Source: Marinimicrobium sp038419845
GTDB lineage: Bacteria; Pseudomonadota; Gammaproteobacteria; Pseudomonadales; Cellvibrionaceae
Length of the DNA: 64,000 bases
Assembly: GCF_038419845.1 (NCBI RefSeq)
Contig: NZ_JBCAQT010000001.1
Coordinates: 186,001 to 250,000, forward strand
Reading direction: 5' to 3'
The notes beneath the pieces are model-generated. The model saw nothing but the letters and a program-made list of their open reading frames with translations. It had not been told where the DNA came from and made no database searches. The translations under genes were made by a program, and so were the position numbers. Shown one piece after another: positions 52,997-61,921 of this stretch. Positions within the stretch are counted from its first letter, which is position 1. Every line of letters starts with the position of its first letter.

Positions 52997-55255
52997 TCAT
53001 ACTGCCGGTTTGAACCGTTTCAATCGCAGCGCATTGCCCAGGACGAAGACACTGGACAGTGCCATGGCACCCGCCGCGAAAATGGGCGACAGCAACAGGC
53101 CGAAGGCCGGGTAGAGCAGACCGGCGGCGACGGGAATCAGGGCGGTGTTGTAGGCAAAGGCCCAGAACAGATTCTGCTTGATGTTGCGCAGTGCGGCGCG
53201 GGATACCGCAATGGCGTTGACCGCACCGGCCAGGTCGCCTTTGACCAGCACTACATCGGCACTTTCAATGGCCACATCGGTTCCCGAGCCCATGGCGATG
53301 CCAATATCGGCCTGGGCCAGAGCGGGGGCGTCGTTGATCCCGTCACCGACATAGGCCACACGCTGGCCGTCACGTTGCAGCTTTTTCAGGGCTTCAACTT
53401 TGGCATCGGGCAGCACCTCAGCCAGCACTTCATCGATACCCAATTGCCGGGCAATCGCATCAGCGGTGCCCTGGCTGTCGCCCGTGATCATGACGACTTT
53501 GAAGCCCTCCCGGTGCAGGAAGTCGATCGCCGCCGGGGTGGTCTCCTTGACCGTGTCGGCCACAGCGATAAGAGCGGCGACCTGTTTGTCGATGATCACA
53601 TAAATGGGGGTTTTGCCGTCATTGGCCAACTCTTTCGCCTGCTCGGCAAACGGGTTCTGTTCAATGTCGAACTGTTCCAGCAGACGTTCGGCGCCCACGG
53701 CAATGTCCTGATCGTTGACCCGGGCCTTGACCCCATAGCCGGTCAACGAGTCAAAACCGGTCGCTTTTTCCAATGTCAGCTTTTCCGCCTCGGCCGCTTT
53801 GACAATGGCCTGGGCAATGGGGTGCTCGGAGCGCGATTCCAGGGCAGCGACAGCGCCGAGAACCTGATTGCGTTCAAAGCCTTCAGCGGTGATCACATCG
53901 GTCAATTCCGGTTCGCCCTTGGTCAGGGTGCCGGTTTTATCCAACGCAACCGCGTCCACATCCCTCAAAGCCTGCAGCGCTTCACCGTGACGAAACAGCA
54001 CGCCCATTTCGGCGGCGCGGCCGGTGGCCACCATGATGGACGTGGGAGTGGCCAGCCCCATGGCGCAGGGGCAGGCGATGATCAACACCGCCACGGCATT
54101 GACCAGTGCGAGCGTGAGCGCCGGTTCCGGCCCCCAGATCAACCAGACCAGCAGCGTGATGAGTGCCGCAGTCATCACCGCCGGCACAAACCAGAGGGTG
54201 ATTTTATTGACCAGTGTCTGGATCGGCAGCTTCGAGCCCTGGGCGCTCTCGACCATGTGAATGATCTGGGCGAGCATGGTGTCTTCGCCCACTTTGGTCA
54301 CCTTGAACGAGAAGCTGCCGGTTTTGTTCAGCGTGCCGCCCACCACGGTGGAGCCGGTGCGCTTTTCCACCGGAATGGCTTCGCCGGTGAGCATGGACTC
54401 GTCCACGTAGGATTCGCCATCAATGAGCTCGCCATCCAGGGGGATTTTTTCACCGGGACGCACGACGATGGTTTCACCCCGCTCGATTTTCTCCGGCGCC
54501 ACTTCCACTTCCTTGCCATCGCGCAGCACGCGGGCCGTTTTTGCCTGGAGACTGACCAACCGGGTAATGGCCTCGTTGGTGCGGCCCTTGGCGCGCGCCT
54601 CCAATAACCGACCCAGAAGAATCAGCGTGACGATGACGGCGGCGGCCTCGTAATAGACGTTGACCGAATTTTCGGGCAGCACTTGCGGCAGAAAAGTCGC
54701 CACTACTGAGTAACCCCAGGCGGCGCTGGTACCCAGGGCCACCAGTGAGTTCATGTCCGGCGCCAGGCGCCAGAAGGCGGGCAGCCCCAGGCGGAAGAAA
54801 CGTAAACCGGGCCCGAACAGCACCAGCGTAGTCAGCGCAAACTGGATGAGCCAGTTGTTCTGCTGGCCAATGTTGGCATCAATGGCGTGATGGAGCGCGG
54901 GGATCAGGTGCGCCCCCATCTCCATCACAAACACGGGCAGCGTCAACACCGCGGCAAACATCAGGGACTTCTGCAGCGATTGACGTTCCTCTTCCCTTGC
55001 CTGCGCCTGTGATTGCGAGGCCTCGCGGGTTGAGGTGATGGGCTTGGCGGAATAACCCGCTTTGTCGACCGCGGCCAGCATGCGGTCGATGTTTGACTGG
55101 CTGACATCTCCCACAATATGAGCGGACTCGGCGGCGAGGTTGACGTCGGCCTGATCAATCCCCTCCACGGCATTCAGCGCCTTTTCGACCCTGGCCGCAC
55201 AAGAGGCGCAGCTCATACCGGAGATCTGGAAATCCACTGTGTTGGAATCGCGCAT
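52997..55255 (-). CDS. copA: Copper-exporting P1B-type ATPase
   Basis: A 752-residue inner-membrane pump. A single N-terminal metal-binding domain (G-M-S-C-A-S-C-A-A-R-V-E) precedes eight membrane segments with the ion-binding I-A-C-P-C-A-M-G-L-A-T-P. Further motifs are the actuator motif T-G-E, phosphorylation site D-K-T-G-T-L-T-K-G-E, S-E-H-P-I-A and G-D-G-I-N-D-A-P-A-L. The CPC motif and final helices match Cu(I) exporters. The start at 55253-55255 is preferred over an ATG three codons earlier because its AGGA site lies 8 bp upstream. No CueR-type regulator is adjacent. It probably confers copper tolerance or supplies copper to periplasmic oxidases. Confidence 0.92.
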   Translation of the reverse strand: MRDSNTVDFQISGMSCASCAARVEKALNAVEGIDQADVNLAAESAHIVGDVSQSNIDRMLAAVDKAGYSAKPITSTREASQSQAQAREEERQSLQKSLMFAAVLTLPVFVMEMGAHLIPALHHAIDANIGQQNNWLIQFALTTLVLFGPGLRFFRLGLPAFWRLAPDMNSLVALGTSAAWGYSVVATFLPQVLPENSVNVYYEAAAVIVTLILLGRLLEARAKGRTNEAITRLVSLQAKTARVLRDGKEVEVAPEKIERGETIVVRPGEKIPLDGELIDGESYVDESMLTGEAIPVEKRTGSTVVGGTLNKTGSFSFKVTKVGEDTMLAQIIHMVESAQGSKLPIQTLVNKITLWFVPAVMTAALITLLVWLIWGPEPALTLALVNAVAVLIIACPCAMGLATPTSIMVATGRAAEMGVLFRHGEALQALRDVDAVALDKTGTLTKGEPELTDVITAEGFERNQVLGAVAALESRSEHPIAQAIVKAAEAEKLTLEKATGFDSLTGYGVKARVNDQDIAVGAERLLEQFDIEQNPFAEQAKELANDGKTPIYVIIDKQVAALIAVADTVKETTPAAIDFLHREGFKVVMITGDSQGTADAIARQLGIDEVLAEVLPDAKVEALKKLQRDGQRVAYVGDGINDAPALAQADIGIAMGSGTDVAIESADVVLVKGDLAGAVNAIAVSRAALRNIKQNLFWAFAYNTALIPVAAGLLYPAFGLLLSPIFAAGAMALSSVFVLGNALRLKRFKPAV

Positions 55256-55453
55256 TGATTTCATCCTGTATTAAAACGTAGTCGGTGTTACTTGTGACCA
55301 AGCGTAAACCTTACAGCCGCTGTAAGGTCAAGCGGGCAGGATGATGAGATCGATTCAGGGGGGGTGGTGTAAGAAGGGGCTAGCGGAAAATTCGGGTGGA
55401 GAGCCGGGCCTGCAGATGGCTCTCCAACCCAATGCTTTCCGATCTGGTGAAGG

Positions 55454-55822
55454 TTATTTGCGACGATAGAGGAGCAGGCCACAAACAACGCCCAGGGCCA
55501 GGGTCACACCCGCAGCGCTCCAGGGGTGGCTGCGAACATAGTCGTTGGCCTGGTAAAAATTCTCACGCGCCTGGCGGGCGATGGAGCTGCTGGTGTCTTC
55601 AACGATTCCTTTGGCTTTGGATACGCGCTCCTCCAGCTCTTTCCTGGCCTTGTCGAGCTCTTTACCTTCCAGGGACGCGGACTTTTTGATCATGCCTTCC
55701 ACGTCGGAAACGAACGATTTGAACTCGTCAGACAACTCGGCCGAGCTGTTGGCCAACCGCGACATGGCGCTGGCATTTTTCCGGCTTCTGGAGTTTCCCG
55801 GTAACATCTCTCTAACTTGCAT
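55454..55822 (-). CDS. DUF883/ElaB-YqjD-like membrane-anchored protein
   Basis: A 122-residue helical protein with a C-terminal anchor (SAAGVTLALGVVCGLLLY) after the conserved Y-V-R-S-H-P-W. The family includes E. coli ElaB and YqjD, tail-anchored inner-membrane proteins that bind ribosomes in stationary phase. The charged coiled region (residues 35-95: L-S-D-E-F-K-S-F-V-S-D-V-E) fits. The ATG at 55820-55822 is chosen because it follows AAGGAG; six in-frame codons upstream contain that ribosome site itself. It lies 198 bp upstream of copA on the same strand. Confidence 0.87.
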   Translation of the reverse strand: MQVREMLPGNSRSRKNASAMSRLANSSAELSDEFKSFVSDVEGMIKKSASLEGKELDKARKELEERVSKAKGIVEDTSSSIARQARENFYQANDYVRSHPWSAAGVTLALGVVCGLLLYRRK

Positions 55823-56136
55823 GATCTTCTCCTTAAACAATCAATGAATTGAATTCAGCCATAAGGTATTGTGCTGCAAGCCTTACTTCCCGATTGTAAG
55901 CCTCATCGGGTTTAAAAGAAACCACCGGCCCCAAAAGGAAAATAAAGCACGCTGGGTAAGCGTGCCACGGCGGATCGCCATATAACATACAAGAATTAGC
56001 GTTATTCCTTTTATAGGCTGTGGCCGCCCCCTTAGACTGTCCGTCCTTCGGCCGCCGAAAGGGCTCCTCGTTCGATTGTTCCTATTCCGTGTCTCCGTGA
56101 TTTGCTCCGGGATGTCGCCTCAGTGTTCATTGTTGA

Positions 56137-56787
56137 CACAAGTCAACCCGTCACGCCGAGCGGCTGGCGCAACGGTCTTATACCGTGGCTGCCGCGCTCA
56201 AACTGCACCTGCGTTGTGTGACCACTGACGGGCGCCAGACCGTGGGCAATGGCATCGGGCCAGCCGAAGAAGCTCGGGACGTTGTCGCAGTACTGAAGAA
56301 CGCGCCCGATGCGCCTCTGGATTTGATTGAGCGTTCCGTTTTTCTGGCGGCACACCTGTTATCCATGGCCTCGGGGCAGGGCCTGAATCACAGCCTGGAT
56401 CTGTCGCGGGAGGTGTTGACGTCCGGTCGGGCCTGGGAGCAGTTTCAGCGTATCTGTCGAGCCCAGGGAGGCCTCAAGGCGATTCCTACGGCGCCGTTTC
56501 ATACGGAGCTTTACGCTCCGCAAGATGGGGTGTTAATGCGGGTGGATAATCGAAGGCTGGCGCAGCTGGCCAAGTTGGCTGGCGCGCCCGAGTCACCGGT
56601 GTCAGGACTGCGCCTGCACCTCAAGCTGGACGATCGAGTGGCCACCGGTGACTCTCTCGCCACGCTCTATGCCGGTACCTCCGGGGAGCTGGCTTACGCG
56701 CTGGAGTTTTACCGAGCCAACCGGGACATTTTTGAGTTCGACCGCTCCCCCCATGAACAAAGCGTCATACGAACAAAACAAGGCTGA
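56137..56787 (+). pseudogene. Truncated thymidine/AMP phosphorylase-family gene (3' part only)
   Basis: From just after a TGA at 56134-56136 the frame reads as the C-terminal part of the pyrimidine-nucleoside/AMP phosphorylase family: A-E-R-L-A-Q-R-S, then L-R-C-V-T-T-D-G-R-Q-T-V-G-N-G-I-G-P with the conserved D-G-x-Q-x-x-G-x-x-I-G-P, and E-A-R-D-V-V-A-V-L-K. The C-terminal domain ends near residue 200. An intact gene is about 500 codons, so roughly 280 codons including the substrate-binding front are missing, and no matching sequence precedes it. A GTG at 56185 could start a fragment, but it would lack the catalytic domain. It is immediately followed by a prs fragment. Confidence 0.75.
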
Positions 56788-56890
56788 TGTCATGACGCCC
56801 ATGCTATTTTCCCTCAAGCCTGCTCCGCCCCTGTGTGAGTTTCTCGGGGCGACGCTGGACCAGCCGATTGAGTGTCATCTGGGGAGTTGA
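56753..56890 (+). pseudogene. N-terminal fragment of a ribose-phosphate pyrophosphokinase-like gene
   Basis: A 45-codon ORF reading M-L-F-S-L-K-P-A-P-P-L-C-E-F-L-G-A-T-L, which resembles the opening strand and helix of PRPP synthetases (L-F-x-L then L-A-x-x-L-G-A-x-L), then stops. It overlaps the end of the phosphorylase relic. In other gammaproteobacteria a phosphorylase gene of this family is often followed by such a prs gene and then by an MBL-fold hydrolase, so this looks like what is left after a deletion. The similarity is short. Confidence 0.5.
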
Positions 56891-56900
56891 TCTGAATCAA
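56887..56900 (+). promoter_or_regulatory. Anr/FNR box upstream of the MBL hydrolase gene
   Basis: TTGATCTGAATCAA is a perfect TTGAT-N4-ATCAA palindrome. It overlaps the stop codon of the prs fragment and lies about 93 bp (centre) upstream of the GTG start at 56986, a good distance for activation. Confidence 0.72.
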
Positions 56901-56985
56901 CGCAACCTATTCAGCCCAGGAGTAGCTTGAAAGGTGGCAAGCGTACGCTCGAGGAGTCCGTGCTCAACCGTGGGAGAGAATCTGG

Positions 56986-58341
56986 GTGAATATTGTTTTT
57001 CTGGGGGGGACTGAGACGGTCACCGGGTCCAAGTTTCTGGTGGAAAGCGGCGACACCAAGGTATTGATCGATTGTGGCCTCTTCCAGGGCTACAAGTGGT
57101 TGCGCAAACGCAACTGGCAAACCTTGCCTCTGGATATTGATACGCTCGATGCGGTGGTGCTCACCCATGCGCACCTGGACCATTCCGGTTATGTGCCCCG
57201 GTTGTACCAGCAGGGGTATCGCGGGCCGGTTTACACTCACCGGGCCACGCGCGATCTGTGCAGTATTCTGCTGCCCGACAGCGGTCACATTCAGGAAGAG
57301 GATGCCCGGTTTTTGGCCCGGCACAAATTGAGCAAACACGAAAAGCCCGAGCCCCTGTATGACCGGCAGACCGCCGAGCGTTGTATGGAGCTGTTTGAAC
57401 CGGTCCGGTTTGGCGAAGTGTTTAACGTGGGTGACATCCGCCTTCGGTTACAGCCGGCCGGGCATATTCTCGGGGCGGCCAGTATCATCCTCGAAGCGGA
57501 AGGCAAGCGAGTGGGGTTTTCCGGTGATGTGGGTCGACACAACGATGTATTGATGTATCCACCGCAGCCGCTGCCGGAGCTGGACCTGTTACTACTGGAA
57601 TGTACTTACGGTGACCGTCGTCATGCTGACACTGATATCTGGGAGCAGCTGGCGCAGATTGTGACTCAAACGGTCAGCCGGGGCGGTGTGTTGATGGTAC
57701 CCAGTTTTGCCGTAGGGCGCGCCCAGGCCATGCAGCACCTGTTGGCGAAGCTGATGGACGATGGCCGGATTCCCAAAGTGCCGATATTTCTGGACAGTCC
57801 CATGGCCATCGATGTCTCCGGTATTTATCACCAGTACGCCGACCAGCATCGCCTGACCGACAAAGATTGTGAACGCATGATGCAGGTGGTGAAATACACG
57901 CACAGTGTGGACGAGTCCAAGGCGCTCGCGGATATCAGCTATCCCCATATTATTATCGCCGGCAGTGGCATGATCACCGGTGGTCGCATTCTCCATCACA
58001 TGAAACGGTTGATGCCCCACCATCGGAACACCCTGTTATTGACCGGCTATCAGGCCGGCGGCACACGCGGAGCCCACCTCAGAGCGGGCGCGGACTCGGT
58101 GAAAATCCATGGGGCCTATATTCCCTGCAAGGCGCAGCTGGCGGTGCTGGATGGGCTCTCCGGTCACGGAGATTACGAGGATATCAGCCAATGGTTGAAA
58201 GCCTCGGCATTGAAGCCGGGGATGCCCATTCAGTTGGTGCACGGTGAGCCGGATGCGGCCGATGCCATGCGAATGCACCTGCAGGAACACAGTGGTTTTC
58301 AGGTCGACGTCGCGGAGTATCGGTCTATACTCAAGATTTAA
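56986..58341 (+). CDS. MBL-fold beta-CASP RNA-processing-type hydrolase
   Basis: A 451-residue zinc hydrolase of the metallo-beta-lactamase/beta-CASP group (RNA-specific exonuclease or CPSF-like). The zinc motif is L-T-H-A-H-L-D-H-S-G. Further metal ligands are in Q-P-A-G-H-I-L-G-A-A and F-S-G-D-V-G-R-H. The beta-CASP part shows F-A-V-G-R-A-Q and H-L-R-A-G-A-D-S-V-K, and a G-L-S-G-H-G-D-Y segment contributes the late His. The start is GTG at 56986 after GGGAGAG. A perfect Anr box precedes it, and it follows relics of a phosphorylase-prs pair, suggesting a former low-oxygen nucleotide-salvage cluster. The RNA substrate is unknown. Confidence 0.9.
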   Translation: MNIVFLGGTETVTGSKFLVESGDTKVLIDCGLFQGYKWLRKRNWQTLPLDIDTLDAVVLTHAHLDHSGYVPRLYQQGYRGPVYTHRATRDLCSILLPDSGHIQEEDARFLARHKLSKHEKPEPLYDRQTAERCMELFEPVRFGEVFNVGDIRLRLQPAGHILGAASIILEAEGKRVGFSGDVGRHNDVLMYPPQPLPELDLLLLECTYGDRRHADTDIWEQLAQIVTQTVSRGGVLMVPSFAVGRAQAMQHLLAKLMDDGRIPKVPIFLDSPMAIDVSGIYHQYADQHRLTDKDCERMMQVVKYTHSVDESKALADISYPHIIIAGSGMITGGRILHHMKRLMPHHRNTLLLTGYQAGGTRGAHLRAGADSVKIHGAYIPCKAQLAVLDGLSGHGDYEDISQWLKASALKPGMPIQLVHGEPDAADAMRMHLQEHSGFQVDVAEYRSILKI

Positions 58342-58437
58342 ACCATAAAAAGATGCTACAAACTGGCAGTGCGCAGCCCGAGCTACCGTGTTACCTGGGT
58401 GGCAATGGGCTATCGGTTCCGCCCTTAAGGAGGCTTC

Positions 58438-59748
58438 ATGCGGTTATCCACGCGCAACAGCCAGGCAGCGGTATGGTTTCTGGCTCTGCTGCCCGGTCTG
58501 CTTGCTGTGCCATTACTGGAGGAGCCCGACTTTGAGAGCCCGGGGGCGATATTGAATACCCTGGGCCGGTTGACGGGCATCTGGGGCATGGCGCTGCTGT
58601 TGGTGGCCGCGGCGCTCTGTTGCCGGGTACCGGGATTTGATCGGCCCTTTGGCGGCCTGACCAAACTCTGGCAGCTGCACCACCGCCTGGGGGCTGTGGC
58701 CTTTCTCTTACTCCTCGCCCATCCATTGTTACTGGCACTGTCGAGGGTGGAAATTTCAATCCCGGCCGCCGTCGGAACCTTATTCTCGACCCGGCCAGCC
58801 GTGGTCTGGGGCTGGGTGGCGCTGTTGGCACTGATGGCTTTCATGGCGCCGAGCTTCCGTTTTTTCGGTGAGCCGGGATACCAGCGCTGGAAAGGACTGC
58901 ACCGATTGAGCGGCGTTGCCGTGGTGTTCGCTCTGGTGCATACCTTCATGTTGAACCGGACTCTGCCCGGCGCCTGGGGGCTGGTTGTGTGGTCGTTGTG
59001 GGCCGCCCTGGCGGTGGCCGCCATCGGCTATCGTTGGCTGTTCTCCCGCTGGCGCGGGCGTCGTCGGTATCGTTTGGCTGGCGTTGAGCACCCGGCCAGA
59101 AACGTGGTTGAACTGTCGCTGGAGCCATTGGGTGAACCACTTGAGTACGAGCCGGGGCAGTTCGCCTACCTGACCCCCTATGCTCCGGATTTGACGGCCG
59201 GTCGGGGCGAGGAGCATCCCTACACGGTGTCATCGGCCCCCGATGAACCGGTTTTGCGCATGGCCGTCAAGGATCTGGGGGATGCCAGCCGCGCCCTGCA
59301 GACGCTGACATCTGGCACGGAGGTGGCCGTGGAAGGGCCTTACGGTCGTTTTTTCCCGGGCCAGAAAGAACCCCTCCAGCCCGAACTCTGGATTGCCGGG
59401 GGCATCGGTATTACCCCCTTTCTCGGCCGGCTGCGTGACAGCGTCCAGCGCGAAAAAGCGTTGAATGCCCACCTGATTTTCTGCGTTCAGGACGAGACGC
59501 GCGCGCTGTTTGCCGAAGAGTTGACCAGGCTGATGGCCGCGCTGCCCGAAAGCCGGTTGACACTGCACTATTTTTACCGGAATGGCCCCTTGCATAAGGA
59601 TTTCATTGAGAGAGAGTGTCCCGATGCGGCCGAGCGCAATGTTTACCTTTGCGGTCCGCTTCCGCTGATTGATCGTGCCCGGTCTGAATTGCTCGCTCTG
59701 GGCGTGCCGTCCGGTCGTATCGTCATCGAAGAGTTCGTGCTGCTGTAA
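58438..59748 (+). CDS. Ferric-reductase-like transmembrane flavoprotein
   Basis: A 436-residue inner-membrane oxidoreductase. Residues 10-205 form about six membrane helices of the ferric-reductase/NADPH-oxidase-like heme domain, with His pairs in L-W-Q-L-H-H-R-L-G and R-L-S-G-V-A-V-V-F-A-L-V-H. Residues 210-436 are an FNR-type FAD/NAD(P)H domain: E-H-P-Y-T-V-S-S-A-P for FAD, G-P-Y-G-R-F, and I-A-G-G-I-G-I-T-P-F for the nucleotide. It would pass electrons from NAD(P)H across the membrane. The ATG follows TAAGGAGG. A periplasmic cytochrome b5 gene lies 25 bp downstream, a probable partner. Confidence 0.87.
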   Translation: MRLSTRNSQAAVWFLALLPGLLAVPLLEEPDFESPGAILNTLGRLTGIWGMALLLVAAALCCRVPGFDRPFGGLTKLWQLHHRLGAVAFLLLLAHPLLLALSRVEISIPAAVGTLFSTRPAVVWGWVALLALMAFMAPSFRFFGEPGYQRWKGLHRLSGVAVVFALVHTFMLNRTLPGAWGLVVWSLWAALAVAAIGYRWLFSRWRGRRRYRLAGVEHPARNVVELSLEPLGEPLEYEPGQFAYLTPYAPDLTAGRGEEHPYTVSSAPDEPVLRMAVKDLGDASRALQTLTSGTEVAVEGPYGRFFPGQKEPLQPELWIAGGIGITPFLGRLRDSVQREKALNAHLIFCVQDETRALFAEELTRLMAALPESRLTLHYFYRNGPLHKDFIERECPDAAERNVYLCGPLPLIDRARSELLALGVPSGRIVIEEFVLL

Positions 59749-59773
59749 ACCCACCTGAAACGGGAGTGATCTG

Positions 59774-60124
59774 ATGAAAAAAACCGCATTTGCCGCTTTT
59801 ATCGCGTTCTGGTCGTCAGTGCTGACGCTCCTGGCGGTTTCCGTGTTGATGCCGACGGCCACTCTGGCCGAGAGTGATACCGTCTACAGTCTGGAGGAGG
59901 TGGCGGAGCACGATACGATTGAAGACTGCTGGATGGCGATTCGCGGGAAGGTCTACGACTTTACCGACTACATACCGCAGCACCCGGCCCCACCGGCGGT
60001 CATTGAGCCCTGGTGCGGACGGGAGGCGACCGAAGGCATGACCACAAAAGGTTATGGGCGAGACCATAGCGCTGCCGCCTGGGAGCAGATGGGGTCTTAT
60101 CAAATTGGCGTTCTGGCCAATTGA
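59774..60124 (+). CDS. Periplasmic cytochrome b5-like heme protein
   Basis: A 116-residue exported protein (signal peptide ending A-T-L-A-E) with a cytochrome b5 domain: Y-S-L-E-E-V-A-E-H-D, C-W-M-A-I-R-G-K-V-Y-D-F-T, heme-ligand His in P-Q-H-P-A-P-P-A-V-I, and a second His in G-R-D-H-S-A-A-A-W. The usual H-P-G-G is replaced by H-P-A-P-P, as in some bacterial periplasmic variants. Directly after the ferric-reductase-like flavoprotein (25 bp), it may accept electrons from it. The ATG follows GGGAGTG. Confidence 0.85.
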   Translation: MKKTAFAAFIAFWSSVLTLLAVSVLMPTATLAESDTVYSLEEVAEHDTIEDCWMAIRGKVYDFTDYIPQHPAPPAVIEPWCGREATEGMTTKGYGRDHSAAAWEQMGSYQIGVLAN

Positions 60125-60218
60125 GTTGCTCCGGCTCATCGCGCTTGCCAGTTGACATCGGTCTTGCGAAGATGGCGGTAGGGCAACCGTCCAGACGATT
60201 CGCAAAACAGAGGCTACA

Positions 60219-61517
60219 GTGTCCGAGCGACCCGACAACCATCAACTGGAGCGGCTGAGAGCCATTATTGAAGGCACTCGGGCCGGCACTTGGGAGTGGA
60301 ACGCCCATACTGGCGAGCAGGTCATCAATGATCGGTGGGCCGAGATGCTGGGTTATACCCAGGCCGAGCTCGAGCCCATCAGTATCGCGATCTGGCACCG
60401 GTTGTGCCACCCTGATGATCTCGCCCGCTCCTCGGAAATCTTTGCCCGCCATTTCAGGGGCGAGATTCCCTATTACGACTGTGTCTGTCGCCTGCGCCAT
60501 AAGGAAGGGCACTGGGTGTGGATTCACGATCGGGGCAAGCTGATCAGCCGCACACCCGACGGTGAGCCCGAGTGGGTGGTGGGCACTCACATTGACATCA
60601 GCCAACAGCATGTCAACGCGCAACTACTCAACAAATTGGCGGAGGCTCTTCCCGGGGTCATTTATATCTTCCGGATGTATGCCGATGGTCGTTCGGAGTT
60701 CCCATACGTGAGCGAAGGGGTGCGCCGTTTTTACGGTGCTGAGCCTGAGGAGATCGAGCGTGACCCGAATCTGGTATTTGACGCGGTACTTCCCGAGGAC
60801 CGTCCCAGGTTGCTTGAATCCATTCGAGAGTCTTACCTGAATCTGGCACAGTGGACCTGTGAATACCGGGTGTTGGTCAATGGTCGGGAAGTGTGGCTAG
60901 AGGGCGTCGCTACGCCTGAACACGAATGGCTGGATGAAGAGGCGGTCAGCTGGTATGGGGTCGTGGTGGATGTCACCCATCGAAAGGCGCTGGAGGCCAA
61001 ACTCGTGCAGTTGTCGGTGACCGATGAGCTGACCGGACTGTACAATCGTCGCTATCTGCTGCAGCGCCTGACCGAGTTACTGGAAGACTACCGCCGCCAC
61101 CGGACGCCGTTTTCGTTGGTGCAGATAGACCTGGACTGGTTCAAGAGCATCAATGATACCTACGGCCACCTGATGGGTGACGAAGTATTGAAAGCCTTTG
61201 CGTTTACCCTGAATAACCGTCTGCGCACCAGTGATATCGCCGGGCGTTCCGGGGGTGAGGAGTTTCTGATTTTACTGCCGCACACCCAGGTTCCTGAAGC
61301 GTTTGAATTGATCGAGGAAATTCGGGTGGCGTTTTCTGGCACTGAATTTCAGGGGGACGACGGGCAGGTGTTTCAGACCAGCTTCAGTGCGGGTATCACC
61401 GCTGTGCGGGCCGGGGATAAGCGGGTGGACCAACTTTTGTCGCGGGCCGATGCCGAGTTGTATCGGGCCAAAGGCGAGGGCCGCAACCTTGTCTGTACTG
61501 AAACGCCCCGTCCATAA
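60219..61517 (+). CDS. PAS-domain diguanylate cyclase
   Basis: A 432-residue cytoplasmic protein with two PAS regions (about 10-125 and 145-260) and a C-terminal GGDEF domain (about 265-430). The active-site loop reads S-G-G-E-E-F at residue 345, a competent form, and the inhibitory I-site R-T-S-D is present five residues upstream. It should make c-di-GMP and be product-inhibited. The start is GTG at 60219 after AGAGG. It is one of two c-di-GMP enzymes in the window, and with the c-di-GMP riboswitch it completes a possible local signalling set, though distance makes a direct link only suggestive. Confidence 0.9.
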   Translation: MSERPDNHQLERLRAIIEGTRAGTWEWNAHTGEQVINDRWAEMLGYTQAELEPISIAIWHRLCHPDDLARSSEIFARHFRGEIPYYDCVCRLRHKEGHWVWIHDRGKLISRTPDGEPEWVVGTHIDISQQHVNAQLLNKLAEALPGVIYIFRMYADGRSEFPYVSEGVRRFYGAEPEEIERDPNLVFDAVLPEDRPRLLESIRESYLNLAQWTCEYRVLVNGREVWLEGVATPEHEWLDEEAVSWYGVVVDVTHRKALEAKLVQLSVTDELTGLYNRRYLLQRLTELLEDYRRHRTPFSLVQIDLDWFKSINDTYGHLMGDEVLKAFAFTLNNRLRTSDIAGRSGGEEFLILLPHTQVPEAFELIEEIRVAFSGTEFQGDDGQVFQTSFSAGITAVRAGDKRVDQLLSRADAELYRAKGEGRNLVCTETPRP

Positions 61518-61550
61518 TGGGGCCGACGCCCTTCCATAAAAAGTGAGACT

Positions 61551-61919
61551 ATGTCGCAGCTACTGTTCAAACTCCATCAGGTTCCCGAGGATGAAGCGCA
61601 AGAGGTGCGTCAGCTACTGAACGAGCACGGCTTTACCTTCTATGAAACCCACGCGGGTTTCTGGGGGCTGGGTATCGCCGCCATCTGGCTGACCAATGCC
61701 GAGGATCTGCCGGCCGCCAAAGCGGCACTGGCCGACTACCAGCAAAGCCGGAGGGAGCAACAGCGACGGCTCTACGCCGAACAGGAGGCGGAGGGCAATG
61801 CACCCACGCTCGCCCGGCGGGCCGCCGCTCACCCCATTCGATTTGTTCTGATGGTCGCGGCCATTGCCCTGATTCTGGGCATCTCCATTTTACCCTTTGT
61901 CGGGATGATCGGCCGCTGA
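61551..61919 (+). CDS. DUF6164 family protein
   Basis: A 122-residue protein. Residues 1-70 form a small ferredoxin-like domain (LFKLHQVPEDEAQEVRQLLN, then HGFTFYETHAGFWGLGIAAI), and a C-terminal membrane helix covers about 95-120 (IRFVLMVAAIALILGISILP). This matches my recollection of DUF6164. The function is unknown. It begins 33 bp after the diguanylate cyclase and ends 2 bp before the Hen1-like gene, so these three may be cotranscribed. Confidence 0.75.
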   Translation: MSQLLFKLHQVPEDEAQEVRQLLNEHGFTFYETHAGFWGLGIAAIWLTNAEDLPAAKAALADYQQSRREQQRRLYAEQEAEGNAPTLARRAAAHPIRFVLMVAAIALILGISILPFVGMIGR

Positions 61920-61921
61920 CT

